Shown here: in pieces, positions 1 to 8,686 of the stretch | How positions within the stretch are numbered: position 1 is the first letter of the stretch | Layout: each line of letters opens with the position of its first letter | Origin: CAYHCE01 sp964355015 | GTDB taxonomy: Bacteria; Cyanobacteriota; Cyanobacteriia; PCC-6307; Cyanobiaceae | Assembly: GCA_964355015.1 (NCBI GenBank) | Contig: CAYHCE010000026.1 | Coordinates: 1 to 40,717 of the forward strand | DNA: 40,717 nucleotides | Direction of reading: 5' to 3' | Program-made: the position numbers and the translations under genes | Notes under the pieces: generated by a model | What the model was told of the DNA's origin: nothing | Seen by the model: the letters and a program-made list of their open reading frames with translations, nothing else | Databases searched by the model: none

Positions 1-2
1 AT

Positions 3-713
3 CCCAGCCTGCGGGTGCTGTTCGATCAGACCACGATCGAGGCCAGCCTGCGCCGCCTGCTGGCGAGCGGGCTCCAGTTGCACACGATCTACGACGTGGG
101 CTGCCACCGCGGCGGCTGGACCCGGGAGATGCAGGCCCTGCTCCCCAGGGCCCGCTACTGCCTGTTTGACCCGCTCACCTACGCCGCCCCCCTCGCCACG
201 GGCGACCACCGGCTCTCCTTCCATCAGGCCCTGCTCTCCGACACCAGCGCTGTGGTGCCGTTCCACTCCACCGGCGGCACCGGGGATTCCTGCTTCCGGG
301 AAGCCACCGGCTTCTACGAAGGGGTGGAGCCGCGGCAGCTCCAGGCCGAACGGCTCGATGGGCTCGTGCGTCAGCACCACCTGCCGCCGCCGGATCTGCT
401 CAAGGTCGACACCCAGGGCGCCGAACTGCAGGTGTTGCGCGGTGCCGGCGCGCTGCTGGAGCGCTGCGCCCTGATCCAGCTCGAATGCTCCCTGGTGCCC
501 TACAACCTCGGCGCACCCCTGATCGGCACCTGTATCGAGCAGCTGCGCCAGTGGGGCTTCCTGGTGGTGGCCATCCAGCCGATCACTTACACCGGTGGAC
601 GCTCCAGCGCCCGGGGCACCCCCGCCGATGCCTGGATCCCCCAGGCCGACGTGCTGTTCGCCGCCCAGCACCGCCTGGACACCGAACGCTTCGCCGCCTG
701 CCTGGCCCCTTGA
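3..713 (+). CDS. FkbM family methyltransferase (5' end probably outside window)
   Basis: SAM-dependent methyltransferase of the FkbM type, expected to O-methylate a sugar or a glycan precursor in the cytoplasm. Counting from a GTG at 15, the SAM-binding loop is YDVGCHRGGW (about 26-35), a variant of the usual DVGANxGxW. The family-typical LKVDTQGAE follows at about 127-136. The frame stays open to the window edge, with PSLR before the GTG, so the true start may lie upstream; GTG 15 would give 232 residues, a normal size. The stop overlaps the next start (TGATG), which places it in the long glycan operon. The methyltransferase fold is clear; the acceptor is unknown. Confidence 0.85.
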   Translation, partial: PSLRVLFDQTTIEASLRRLLASGLQLHTIYDVGCHRGGWTREMQALLPRARYCLFDPLTYAAPLATGDHRLSFHQALLSDTSAVVPFHSTGGTGDSCFREATGFYEGVEPRQLQAERLDGLVRQHHLPPPDLLKVDTQGAELQVLRGAGALLERCALIQLECSLVPYNLGAPLIGTCIEQLRQWGFLVVAIQPITYTGGRSSARGTPADAWIPQADVLFAAQHRLDTERFAACLAP

Positions 714-1762
714 TGCATATCGGCCTGATCGCTCCCCTCAGCCAGCCCACCCCGCCGGCCACCTATGGCGGCGTGGAGCGGGTGGTGGCGATCCACGCCG
801 CCGAACTGCTGCGCCAGGGCCATCGGGTGACCCTCTTCGCCGCCGATGGCTCCGCTCTGCCCGGCGCCCGCACGCTCAGCTACGGACCCGCCGGGATCTG
901 GCCCGGCAAGCGTCACCTGGCCCGGCTGGTGGCCCTGCTGCCCCGCTGCCGGGATCTCGACCTCGTGCACAGCTTCGGGCGCAGCCTGGCCCTGCTCCCC
1001 TGGCTGCTGGCCCCCCGCCCCCGGCTGGTGCAGACCTACGCCTGCCCCCTCTCCGCCCGCAGCATCGCTCTGCTGGAGCGCCTCTTCCCCGGCCGCATCT
1101 CGTTCACGGTGCCCTCCGGCTGGATGCAGCAGCGGTTTCCCGGCGAGCGCTCGCTGGTGTCGGTGGTGCCCAATGCCCTTCCCCTTGATCTGTACCGGCA
1201 GGCGGCCACCCCGGCTGATCGGGCCGCCCCGGCGCCGCTGGTGTTCCTGGGCCGCTTCGATCCCTGCAAGGGGCTCCACAGCGCCATCGCCGTGGCGATC
1301 GCCTCGGGCCTGCCGCTGCTGGTGGCCGGCGGTCCGTTCGATGCCGCCTCCCGCGCCTACGACGCCGAGCGGATCGCCCCCTACCGGAGCCACCCCCTGA
1401 TCCGCTTCCTCGGCCCCGTCGACGACGAAGCCAAGCAGCGCCTGCTGGCAGGAGCAAAGGCCCTGCTGTTTCCGATCGAGTGGGACGAACCCTTCGGCAT
1501 CGTCATGCTCGAAGCCATGGCCTGCGGCACGCCGGTGATCGCCTTCCGCCGCGGCGCCGTGCCGGAGGTGGTCGAGCCCGGCGTCAGCGGCTTCATCGTG
1601 GACACCGCGGCGGAGATGGTGGCCGCCATCGGCCGCCTCGCCGGCCTCGATCGCCGGGGGGTGCGCGAGTCGTTCGCGGCCCGGTTCGGGGCGCCGGCGG
1701 TCACGGCGGCCTATCTGCGGCACTACGCCGCGGCGGGAGCCGGCCCCCGGGTGGAGCCGTGA
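713..1762 (+). CDS. GT4 family glycosyltransferase
   Basis: Retaining GT-B glycosyltransferase of family 4, 349 residues, adding a sugar from a nucleotide-sugar donor to a growing glycan at the inner membrane face. The N-terminal acceptor domain opens with MHIGLIAPL and GGVERVV (about 19-25). The donor domain begins near LVFLGRFDPCKG (176-187). The E-x7-E donor site is EPFGIVMLEAMACGTPV (about 258-274). The ATG at 713 is chosen because it overlaps the preceding stop and starts the Rossmann strand directly. Donor and acceptor cannot be read from sequence. Confidence 0.9.
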   Translation: MHIGLIAPLSQPTPPATYGGVERVVAIHAAELLRQGHRVTLFAADGSALPGARTLSYGPAGIWPGKRHLARLVALLPRCRDLDLVHSFGRSLALLPWLLAPRPRLVQTYACPLSARSIALLERLFPGRISFTVPSGWMQQRFPGERSLVSVVPNALPLDLYRQAATPADRAAPAPLVFLGRFDPCKGLHSAIAVAIASGLPLLVAGGPFDAASRAYDAERIAPYRSHPLIRFLGPVDDEAKQRLLAGAKALLFPIEWDEPFGIVMLEAMACGTPVIAFRRGAVPEVVEPGVSGFIVDTAAEMVAAIGRLAGLDRRGVRESFAARFGAPAVTAAYLRHYAAAGAGPRVEP

Positions 1763-2934
1763 TCCCCCGCTATGCCGTGCTGCAGGCCGGCGCCCGGATG
1801 CACTACGCCGTGCCGGCCCTGCTGGCGCGGCAGGGGGCCCTGGCGGCCTTCTACACCGACCTGCACGCCAGCCACCGGCCGATCCGCCTGCTGGAGGCTC
1901 TCTGGCCCCGCTCCCGGCAGCCCCGGCCCCTGCGCCGCCTGTTCGGGCGCCGCCTGCCGCCGGAGCTGCCCCGCCGCCTGGTGCGCGATCAACCCCTGGC
2001 CAGCCTCAGCTGGGCCCGGGGCGAGCGCGGCGACGCTCTGCTGCTGGAGCGGGCCTGCCGCGAGCGCTTCGGGGGCGCCGAAGCCCTCTACACCAACTTC
2101 ATCAACAACGACCTCGACACCGTTCGCCGCGCCAACGACCAGGGCCTGCGGACGGTGCACGAGCTGATCATCGGCGCCGATGTGGGCCGCATCCTGCTGG
2201 AGGAGCGCCGCCTCCATCCGGGCATCGAAGTGGCGGGCGCACCGGAGCGGGAGGTGGAGGAGGGCATCGAGCGCGACCGGTGCAAGTGGGTCCTCTGCGA
2301 CCGGGTGCTGGTGCCCTCCACCTACTGCTGGCAGAGCTGCGTGGCCCTGGGCTGCGACCCCGCCAAGCTGGCCCTGGTGCCCTACGGCATCCCGGAAGAC
2401 TGGTTCGACCTGCCGCCGCAGCCGCAGCCGGGCCGGGTGCTGTTCGTGGGTCAGGTGGGTCTGCGCAAGGGCAGCCACGTGCTGGCGGCGGCCTGCCGGC
2501 GGCTTCAGGAGCGGGGGGTGGCGTTCGAGTGCCGGGTCGTGGGTCCGGCCCAGGTGGATCTGAGCCACCCCCTGTTCGAGGGCCCCACCTACCTGGGCCA
2601 GGTGCCCCGCAGCCAGGTGCGGCAGGAGTTCCGCCGCGCCGACCTGTTCGTGCTGCCCACCCTCGCCGACAGCTTCGCCCTGGTGCATCTGGAGGCGATG
2701 GCCTGCGGCGTTCCCGTGATCACCACCCCCCACTGCGGCTCGGTGGTGCGGCAGGGCCGCGAAGGGTTCCTGGTGCCGATCCGCGATGCCGGCGCCCTGG
2801 CCGATCGGATCGAGCGGGTTCTGCTCGACCGGCCGCTGCGGCAACGGCTGGGGGCCGCCGCCCGCGAGCGGGCCCGGGAGTACAGCTGGACCCGCTACGG
2901 ACAGCGCCTGCTGGCGGCCCTGGCGCTGCCGTGA
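1759..2934 (+). CDS. GT4 family glycosyltransferase
   Basis: Second GT-B, family 4 glycosyltransferase, 391 residues from a GTG that overlaps the previous stop by four bases (GTGA). The N-terminus (VIPRYAVLQAGARMHY) resembles GT4 enzymes whose acceptor domain starts with a short strand. The donor domain has RVLFVGQVGLRKG near 226-238 and the E-x7-E segment DSFALVHLEAMACGVPV near 304-320. An internal stretch with many Arg and Asp residues (about 40-110) lies between the first strands and looks less typical. It is one of four GT4 enzymes in the run, so the repeat unit is probably at least a tetrasaccharide. The specific linkage is unknown. Confidence 0.88.
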   Translation: MIPRYAVLQAGARMHYAVPALLARQGALAAFYTDLHASHRPIRLLEALWPRSRQPRPLRRLFGRRLPPELPRRLVRDQPLASLSWARGERGDALLLERACRERFGGAEALYTNFINNDLDTVRRANDQGLRTVHELIIGADVGRILLEERRLHPGIEVAGAPEREVEEGIERDRCKWVLCDRVLVPSTYCWQSCVALGCDPAKLALVPYGIPEDWFDLPPQPQPGRVLFVGQVGLRKGSHVLAAACRRLQERGVAFECRVVGPAQVDLSHPLFEGPTYLGQVPRSQVRQEFRRADLFVLPTLADSFALVHLEAMACGVPVITTPHCGSVVRQGREGFLVPIRDAGALADRIERVLLDRPLRQRLGAAARERAREYSWTRYGQRLLAALALP

Positions 2935-4121
2935 AGCCGTCACCCACGCCGACTGCCACCCCGGCGGGCCCGGTGCTGGTGGCCCTGCGTCGCATCGGCC
3001 CCTACCACCACGCCCGCTTCCAGGCCGCCGCCGGGCGGCTGCCGCTGGTGGTGCTGGAAACCCGCCCCCACAGCCAGGAATATCCCTGGGAGTTCAGCGC
3101 CGAGGGCGCGCGCTATGGCTGGATGCAGCTGGAGGGAGCCTCCTCCCCGGAGCAGGATCCGCCCCTGGCCAGCCTCGATCGTCAGCTGGACGCCCTGCTC
3201 GACGCCACCCGGCCGGCGGCCCTGGTCAGCGTCGGCTGGGCTGATCGCGCCGACCTGCGCCTGTTCCGCCAGGCCGCCCGCCGCCGGCTGCCGCTGGTGC
3301 TGGTCTCCGACAGCCGCTGGCGGGATCATCGGCGGCACTGGCCGGCGGAGCTCAGCAAGCGCCTGCTGCTGCGCCAGTGCGGCGCCGCCCTGGTGGCGGG
3401 CAGCGAGAGCAGGGCCTACCTGGAGCGGCTGGGTTTCCCCGCCGCGGCCATCCACCAGCCCTGGGACGTGGTCGACAACGCCCTCTTCCAGGCCGCCGCC
3501 GGCCGGACGCCGCAGGCGGATCCGCCCCACCTCCTCTGCGTCAGCCGCTTCGTGGCCAAGAAGAACTATGCGGGGCTGCTGGAGGCCTACGCCGCCTACC
3601 AGCGGCGCGGTGGCCTCTGGGGGCTGCGCCTGATCGGAGCCGGCCCGCTGGAGCCCGAGATCCGCTCCGCCATTGCCGCCCTGCCCGATCCCGGCCGGGT
3701 GCGGCTCGATCCCTTCCTGCAGCTCGAGGAGCTGTCTCAGGCCTATGGCGAGGCCGCCGGCTTCGTGCTGGCCAGCAGCTCGGATCAGTGGGGGCTGGTG
3801 GTGAACGAGGCCATGGCCGCCGGCCTGCCGCTGATCGTCAGCAGCGCCTGCGGCTGCGCCGTGGATCTGGTGCGCCAGGGGGTCACCGGCTGGTGCTTCG
3901 ATCCCCTCGAGCCCGGCGCCCTGCCGGAGGCCCTGTGGCGGCTGGAGCACACCCCGCCCGCCGCCCGCCGGGCGATCGGTGCCGCGGCCCAGCTGCATCT
4001 GCAGCACTGGGATCCGGCCGCCTTCGCCGCCGGCCTGGCGGCGGCTGTGCAGCACGCCGGCGGCGCCCGCCGGCGCTCCCGCAGCGCCCGGCTGGTGGCG
4101 TCGCTGCTGGCGCGGCGATGA
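2931..4121 (+). CDS. GT4 family glycosyltransferase
   Basis: Third GT4 enzyme, 396 residues from a GTG overlapping the upstream stop (GTGA). It opens with a Pro/Thr-rich leader (about residues 2-13) before the first Rossmann strand (VLVALRRIGPYHH). The donor domain is marked by LLCVSRFVAKKNYAGLLEAY near 200-219, with the Lys used for donor phosphate contacts. SSSDQWGLVVNEAMAAGLPL near 282-301 replaces the first E of the usual E-x7-E with Gln/Trp context while keeping NEAMAAG. The C-terminus is Arg-rich (ARRRSRSARLVASLLARR), which could help membrane association. Transferase role is confident, substrate unknown. Confidence 0.87.
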   Translation: MKPSPTPTATPAGPVLVALRRIGPYHHARFQAAAGRLPLVVLETRPHSQEYPWEFSAEGARYGWMQLEGASSPEQDPPLASLDRQLDALLDATRPAALVSVGWADRADLRLFRQAARRRLPLVLVSDSRWRDHRRHWPAELSKRLLLRQCGAALVAGSESRAYLERLGFPAAAIHQPWDVVDNALFQAAAGRTPQADPPHLLCVSRFVAKKNYAGLLEAYAAYQRRGGLWGLRLIGAGPLEPEIRSAIAALPDPGRVRLDPFLQLEELSQAYGEAAGFVLASSSDQWGLVVNEAMAAGLPLIVSSACGCAVDLVRQGVTGWCFDPLEPGALPEALWRLEHTPPAARRAIGAAAQLHLQHWDPAAFAAGLAAAVQHAGGARRRSRSARLVASLLARR

Positions 4122-5134
4122 GGCCTCCGGCGGCGCTGCGCGCCCTGGGGCTGGGGCTGCTGCTCGCTGGCGGCGCGGTGCTGGCGGCCGAGGCGATCGC
4201 CCGCTGGGGTCTGGGGCTGGGCACCCCGCCGCTGTACGTGAGTCACCCCAGCATCGAATATCTGTTCCGAGCCAACCAGGACCTGCGGCGCTTCCACAAC
4301 CGGATCGCCATCAACGCCTACGGCATGCGCTCGCCGGCGCTGGCGGCCCGCCCGCAGCCGGGGACGCGGCGCATCCTGGTGTTCGGCGATTCGGTTGTGT
4401 TCGGCGGCTCCCAGCTGGATCAGGCGGTGATTGCCACCGAGCGCCTGGGGCCGCTGCTGAAGCGGCGCAGTGAACCGGGCAGCAGCGGTCTGATCGAAAT
4501 CGGCAACGTCAGCGCCGGCAGCTGGGGGCCGGGAAACTGGCTGGCCTGGGCGCGGACCTACGGCTTCCTCGGTGCCACCTACGTGGTGCTGGTGGTCTCC
4601 AGCCACGACGCCCGGGACAACCCCAGCTTCGCGCCCCTCGACGCCGACCACCCCACCGCCCCGCCGCGGTCCGCTCTCGACGAGCTGCTGGGGCGATACC
4701 TTTGGCCCCGGATCGCCTCCCAGCTCCCCTGGGGCCCTGTGCCAACCGTCTCCCCCAGCCGGGCCGCCCCACCGAGCCCCGATCCCGCCTCGCCGGCGGC
4801 CCTGCGCCAGGGCCTGGCTGATCTGCGCCGCTTCCTGACGCTGGCGCGCGCCAGCGGCGCCCGGGTGAGCGTGGTGCAGTTCTGGGAACGGCGGGAGCTG
4901 GTGAGCGGCGTGCCGCTGGCGGAGCATGACGCGATCGCCGCCCTGCTGCGCCAGGAGCGCATCCCCGCCGTTCAGGCCGGCCCGATCTTCCGCCGCTGCA
5001 GCCGCCGGGCCGGGCACGGCTACGACGATCTGGTCGTGGACCGCATTCATCCCTTCACCGCCGCCGGCCAGGCCTGCCTGGCGGAGGCCATCGCCGAGGC
5101 CCTGTCCGGCGGCACCAGCGGAGGGCGGCCATGA
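4118..5134 (+). CDS. SGNH/GDSL-type hydrolase-like protein, membrane-anchored
   Basis: Protein of 338 residues with an N-terminal hydrophobic segment (about 5-27) that should anchor or export it. An SGNH-type domain follows: block I is ILVFGDSVVFGGS near 86-98 with the GDS serine, and block V is DRIHPFTAAGQ near 307-317 with the Asp-x-x-His pair. A Gly/Asn block (GNVSAGSWGPGNW) lies at about 128-140. Enzymes of this kind add or remove acyl groups on exported glycans, in line with the acyltransferases downstream. The ATG overlaps the preceding stop (ATGA). It could be an esterase or an acetyltransferase partner; sequence alone does not decide. Confidence 0.78.
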   Translation: MRPPAALRALGLGLLLAGGAVLAAEAIARWGLGLGTPPLYVSHPSIEYLFRANQDLRRFHNRIAINAYGMRSPALAARPQPGTRRILVFGDSVVFGGSQLDQAVIATERLGPLLKRRSEPGSSGLIEIGNVSAGSWGPGNWLAWARTYGFLGATYVVLVVSSHDARDNPSFAPLDADHPTAPPRSALDELLGRYLWPRIASQLPWGPVPTVSPSRAAPPSPDPASPAALRQGLADLRRFLTLARASGARVSVVQFWERRELVSGVPLAEHDAIAALLRQERIPAVQAGPIFRRCSRRAGHGYDDLVVDRIHPFTAAGQACLAEAIAEALSGGTSGGRP

Positions 5135-6495
5135 GCGCCAGCGCCCTGTTCGATTCCTCCGAGCTCGGCGGCACCGAGCTGCTGCTGGTGGGCGGCCTGA
5201 TCGCCGCCTTCGTCACCGAGATCGCCCGGGCCTACGGCAGCCGCTCCTGGCTGCAGCTCTACCGGCCCACCGTGTTCCTGGCCGCTATCCTCACTTACTA
5301 CTGCCTGCTCAGCCCCCTGCGGGCCCTGGCCCTGGGGGAATGGGTGGAGCGGGGCCAGAACCTGCGCGGCGCCATGGTCTATGGCTGGGGGGGTGCCCTG
5401 GTCTTCTATCTGAGCGTGCTGGTGGGCTTCCACGAATGTCCCACCCCCCGCTTCGATCGCCGCTTCATTCTTCAGCCGGAACCCGAACGGCTGCATCGCC
5501 TCGGCCGCAGCTTCTGCCTGCTGGCGATGGGGCTCTACGCACTGAGCGCCGGCACCGCGCTGCTGGCCCAGCTCAACCCGCTCACGGTGCGTGATGCGGT
5601 GGTGGAGGGCGGCACCGGCCTCGAACTGGGCGCCTTCGCCAGTTACATCGGCTACGGGGTGAATCTGCTGATCCCGGGGGTGCTGCTGCTGTTCACCAGC
5701 TGGGTGATCAGCCGCCGCCACGGCATCCAGGTGCTGGGCTGGGGGCTGGCCACCGCCGGCCTGTTCACAACTCTGGGCTTTCGCTGGCGCTTGGTGGTGC
5801 TGGTGCTCCCGATGGTGCTGCTCTGGTACCTGGTGCGGGGCCGGCGGCCGCGGATCCGGGTGCTGGTGGCCTTCGGCGCCGCCGGCATCCTGCTGGTGGC
5901 CGGCGCCCTCGGCATCGGCCGTGATTACGGCCGCGGCATCGACGTGGAAGCAGTGCGCGGCAGCAGCCTGGAGGAACTGATCGAATCGGGCCTGGTGGAA
6001 GGCCGATCGGTGTTCTTCACCACCGGGGGCGTGATCCAGCGGGTGCCGGAGCGGGCTCCCTTCGTGGGGCCGGCCCCGTTCCTCTCGGTGCTGCAGATCC
6101 CGATTCCCCGCACCTTCCTGCCCGAGAAGGACACGATCGCCTACCTGCGCAACTCGATCCAGCCGGTGTTCGGCGACCCCGCCTTCTCGGTGGGGGCGGC
6201 CGTGATGAACTACGGCGAGTACTACCTGGTGGCGGGCTGGCCCTCGCTGGTGGCACTCAGCCTGCTGTTCGGCTGGCTGCTGCGCTGCCTCTGGAACTGG
6301 TTCCTGCTGCGCTGCCGCGAACCCTTCGCCCAGGTGATCTACCTGCTCTGCGCCTGCTTCCTCTACGTGGTGGTGAGCCGGGGCTATCTGGCCCAGATCG
6401 CCTACCTCAGCGCCTTCACCCTGCTGCCCCTGTTCCTTGTCTACGGCCGCTGGGCCCGGCCCCTGCCCACGCCGACCCAGACACCGACCCCGTGA
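5131..6495 (+). CDS. Wzy-like O-antigen/exopolysaccharide polymerase
   Basis: Polytopic membrane protein of 454 residues with roughly ten to twelve hydrophobic segments and a large polar loop in the middle of the C-terminal half (about 270-355, containing GRDYGRGIDVE and RSVFFTTGG). This layout fits Wzy-type or 'oligosaccharide repeat unit polymerase' proteins that join lipid-linked repeat units on the periplasmic side. The NYGEYYLVAGWPSL segment near 352-365 resembles the conserved late loop in such proteins. Its ATG overlaps the upstream stop. It is the only polymerase candidate here. A ligase (WaaL) is the main alternative, but no lipid A genes are nearby. Confidence 0.75.
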   Translation: MSASALFDSSELGGTELLLVGGLIAAFVTEIARAYGSRSWLQLYRPTVFLAAILTYYCLLSPLRALALGEWVERGQNLRGAMVYGWGGALVFYLSVLVGFHECPTPRFDRRFILQPEPERLHRLGRSFCLLAMGLYALSAGTALLAQLNPLTVRDAVVEGGTGLELGAFASYIGYGVNLLIPGVLLLFTSWVISRRHGIQVLGWGLATAGLFTTLGFRWRLVVLVLPMVLLWYLVRGRRPRIRVLVAFGAAGILLVAGALGIGRDYGRGIDVEAVRGSSLEELIESGLVEGRSVFFTTGGVIQRVPERAPFVGPAPFLSVLQIPIPRTFLPEKDTIAYLRNSIQPVFGDPAFSVGAAVMNYGEYYLVAGWPSLVALSLLFGWLLRCLWNWFLLRCREPFAQVIYLLCACFLYVVVSRGYLAQIAYLSAFTLLPLFLVYGRWARPLPTPTQTPTP

Positions 6496-7574
6496 TGAGC
6501 CAGGGCCAGGGCCGGCTCCGGTCGCTCGACTGGATCCGGGGCCTCGCTGCCCTGGCGGTGGTGCTCTACCACGCCGAGATCGGCTCCCACGCCCATCTGC
6601 GGGCCCTGGTCGCTCCGGAGGCGGCCCCCGCGCTCTGGTTCGGTGCCGGCTGGATGGGGGTGCCGGTGTTCTTCGCCCTCAGCGGCGAGGTGATCGCCCG
6701 CACCCTGCGGGCCCGGCCCCAGCCGGTGGGCCGCTTCCTGGCCCGCCGCTTCTGGCGGATCTACCCCACCTATCTGGCCCTCACCCTGCTGTTCATCGCC
6801 CTGCTCTGGATCCTGCCGGCGGGGATGGCCCAGACCGCCTCGCTCTCCCCGGCCAGGACGTTCGACTCGCTGCTGTTCGGCTGGGGCCGCATCGACGGGT
6901 CCTATCTCTACGTGGCCTGGACCCTGTTCTGGGAGGTGAGCTTCTACCTGCTGGCCGCGCCCTTCGCCCCGGGGCTGGGCCGGCTGCCGCTCGCCCTCTC
7001 CCTGCTGGCCTTCCCCCTGCTCAGCCTGCTGCCCCTGCTGCTGCCACTGGCTGAAGTCCGCCAGCCCCTCACCTATCTGGCCTGCTTCCTGGCGGGCGTC
7101 AGCGCCTTCGCCCTGCCCGCGATCCTGGGGGGCGGGCCGAGCGGCCGGCCGCGCCGCCCGCTGCTCTGGGCGATCGGACTGGGGGGCTACGGCCTGGGCC
7201 TGGCGCTGCTGGCCGTCAACCCCCATGGCTATGCCCGGGGGTTCGGCCCCGCCGCCGCCGCTGCCTCGCTGCTGCTGCTGGGCGGGGTGGCGCTCGAACG
7301 GCGGCGGCCCGGCCTGTTCGGCCATCCGTTTCCCCTCTGGCTCGGCAAGATCTCCTATTCCCTCTACCTGGTGCAGGTGCTGACGGTGCCGGCGGTGATG
7401 AAGGGACTGGGGGCTCTGCTGGGCGCCACCCCCGCGGCCGATCAGCTTCCCTTCGCCCTGCTGAACGGCCTGGCGATCGCCCTCACCGTGGCCGTCAGCC
7501 TCGGGGCCGCCTGGCTGAGCTGGCGGCTGCTGGAAGTGCGGCTGAGCCGGTGGCTGCAGCGGTGCTGGCCGTGA
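6492..7574 (+). CDS. Acyltransferase family 3 membrane protein
   Basis: Integral membrane O-acyltransferase of the acyltransferase-3 (OafA/NodX-like) family, about 360 residues and without an SGNH domain. The N-terminal signature RSLDWIRGLAALAVVLYH (about 11-28) carries the conserved Arg and the membrane His. GWMGVPVFFALSGEVIARTL near 54-73 is the matching second signature, and about ten membrane helices follow. It would acetylate a sugar of the exported polymer. Translation could start at GTG 6492 or, more likely, at ATG 6495, which overlaps the preceding TGA. The ending RLLEVRLSRW is typical of the family. Confidence 0.88.
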   Translation: MMSQGQGRLRSLDWIRGLAALAVVLYHAEIGSHAHLRALVAPEAAPALWFGAGWMGVPVFFALSGEVIARTLRARPQPVGRFLARRFWRIYPTYLALTLLFIALLWILPAGMAQTASLSPARTFDSLLFGWGRIDGSYLYVAWTLFWEVSFYLLAAPFAPGLGRLPLALSLLAFPLLSLLPLLLPLAEVRQPLTYLACFLAGVSAFALPAILGGGPSGRPRRPLLWAIGLGGYGLGLALLAVNPHGYARGFGPAAAAASLLLLGGVALERRRPGLFGHPFPLWLGKISYSLYLVQVLTVPAVMKGLGALLGATPAADQLPFALLNGLAIALTVAVSLGAAWLSWRLLEVRLSRWLQRCWP

Positions 7575-8686
7575 GCGGCGGCGGCGGGGCGGTGCTGCAT
7601 CTCTCCCACGCGGCCTCCCCGGCCCGCGATGGGGGCGTGGCGGCGGCGGTGGCCGATCTGATCGCCGCCCAGCGCGCTGCCGGCGGCTCTGCCGACTGGC
7701 TCACCGCCGAGCGCTGGCCGGCCTGGTGCCGGGACCGCCGCCTCGGGCGGGAGGTGCGGGAACGGCAGCCCGCCCTCATGCATCTGCACGGCCTCTGGCG
7801 CAGTCCCACCCGCCTCGCCCCGGCCCTGGCCGGAGAGGGTCTGCCGCTGGTGCTGGCCCCCCACGGCATGCTCGATCCCTGGGCCCTGGCCCAGAGCCGC
7901 TGGAAGAAGCGCCTGGTGGAAGCGCTCTGGGAACGGCGGGCTCTGCGCTCCGCCGGCGCGCTGCACGCCCTCTGCCGCTCGGAAGCCGACGCGATCGCCG
8001 CCACCGGCCTCTCCGCCCCGATCGCCCTGATCCCGAACGGGGTGGTGCTGCCCGATCCCGCTGCTCCCCTGCCGCCGGCCCCCTGGGCCGGTCGGGTGCC
8101 GCCGGGCGATCGGGTGCTGCTGTTCCTGGGCCGCTTCCACCCGAAGAAGGGCACCACGCCGCTGCTGGCGGCCTGGGCGTCGCTGGCGGCGGAGGCCGAA
8201 CGGCAGGGCTGGTGGCTGGCCCTGGTGGGGCACGGGGATGGAGGAGCGCTCGCTCGCCAGGTGGAGCACCAGGGGCTGGCCCGCTGCTCCGTGCACGGGC
8301 CCTGCTACGGCGACGAGAAAGCCGCCTGCCTGGCCCAGGCGACCGCCTTCGTGCTGCCCTCCTTCAGCGAGGGCCTGCCGATGGCGGCCCTCGAGGCGAT
8401 GAGCTGGTCGTTGCCGGCCCTGCTGAGCCCCGCCTGCCATCTGCCCGAGGCCGTTGCCGCCGGGGCGGCCCTGGCGGTGGAACCCATGCAGGCACACCTG
8501 CAGAGCCAGCTGCGGCAGCTGTTCCGCCTCGGGGACGCGGAGCGCTCGGCCATGGGGGCCCACGGGCGGGCCCTGGTGGCTGAGCGCTTCAGCTGGCCCC
8601 GCATCGCCCGGCAGACACAGGCGCTCTACGGCTGGCTGCTGGGTGGGGGCGAGCCGCCGGCGTTCGTGGAGCACCCGCCGCGATGA
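7571..8686 (+). CDS. GT4 family glycosyltransferase
   Basis: Fourth GT4 enzyme of the run, 371 residues from a GTG that overlaps the upstream stop (GTGA). Near the N-terminus HLSHAASPARDGGVAAAV is the Gly-rich acceptor loop seen in WcaI/WbuB-like enzymes. APHGMLDPWALAQSRWKK (about 97-114) is a segment typical of a GT4 subgroup in capsule and colanic acid loci. The donor domain has LLFLGRFHPKKGTTPLL near 182-198 and PSFSEGLPMAALEAMSWSLPAL near 263-284. Translation from a GTG at 7550 would add seven residues and is less attractive than the coupled start. Confidence 0.9.
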   Translation: MSGGGGAVLHLSHAASPARDGGVAAAVADLIAAQRAAGGSADWLTAERWPAWCRDRRLGREVRERQPALMHLHGLWRSPTRLAPALAGEGLPLVLAPHGMLDPWALAQSRWKKRLVEALWERRALRSAGALHALCRSEADAIAATGLSAPIALIPNGVVLPDPAAPLPPAPWAGRVPPGDRVLLFLGRFHPKKGTTPLLAAWASLAAEAERQGWWLALVGHGDGGALARQVEHQGLARCSVHGPCYGDEKAACLAQATAFVLPSFSEGLPMAALEAMSWSLPALLSPACHLPEAVAAGAALAVEPMQAHLQSQLRQLFRLGDAERSAMGAHGRALVAERFSWPRIARQTQALYGWLLGGGEPPAFVEHPPR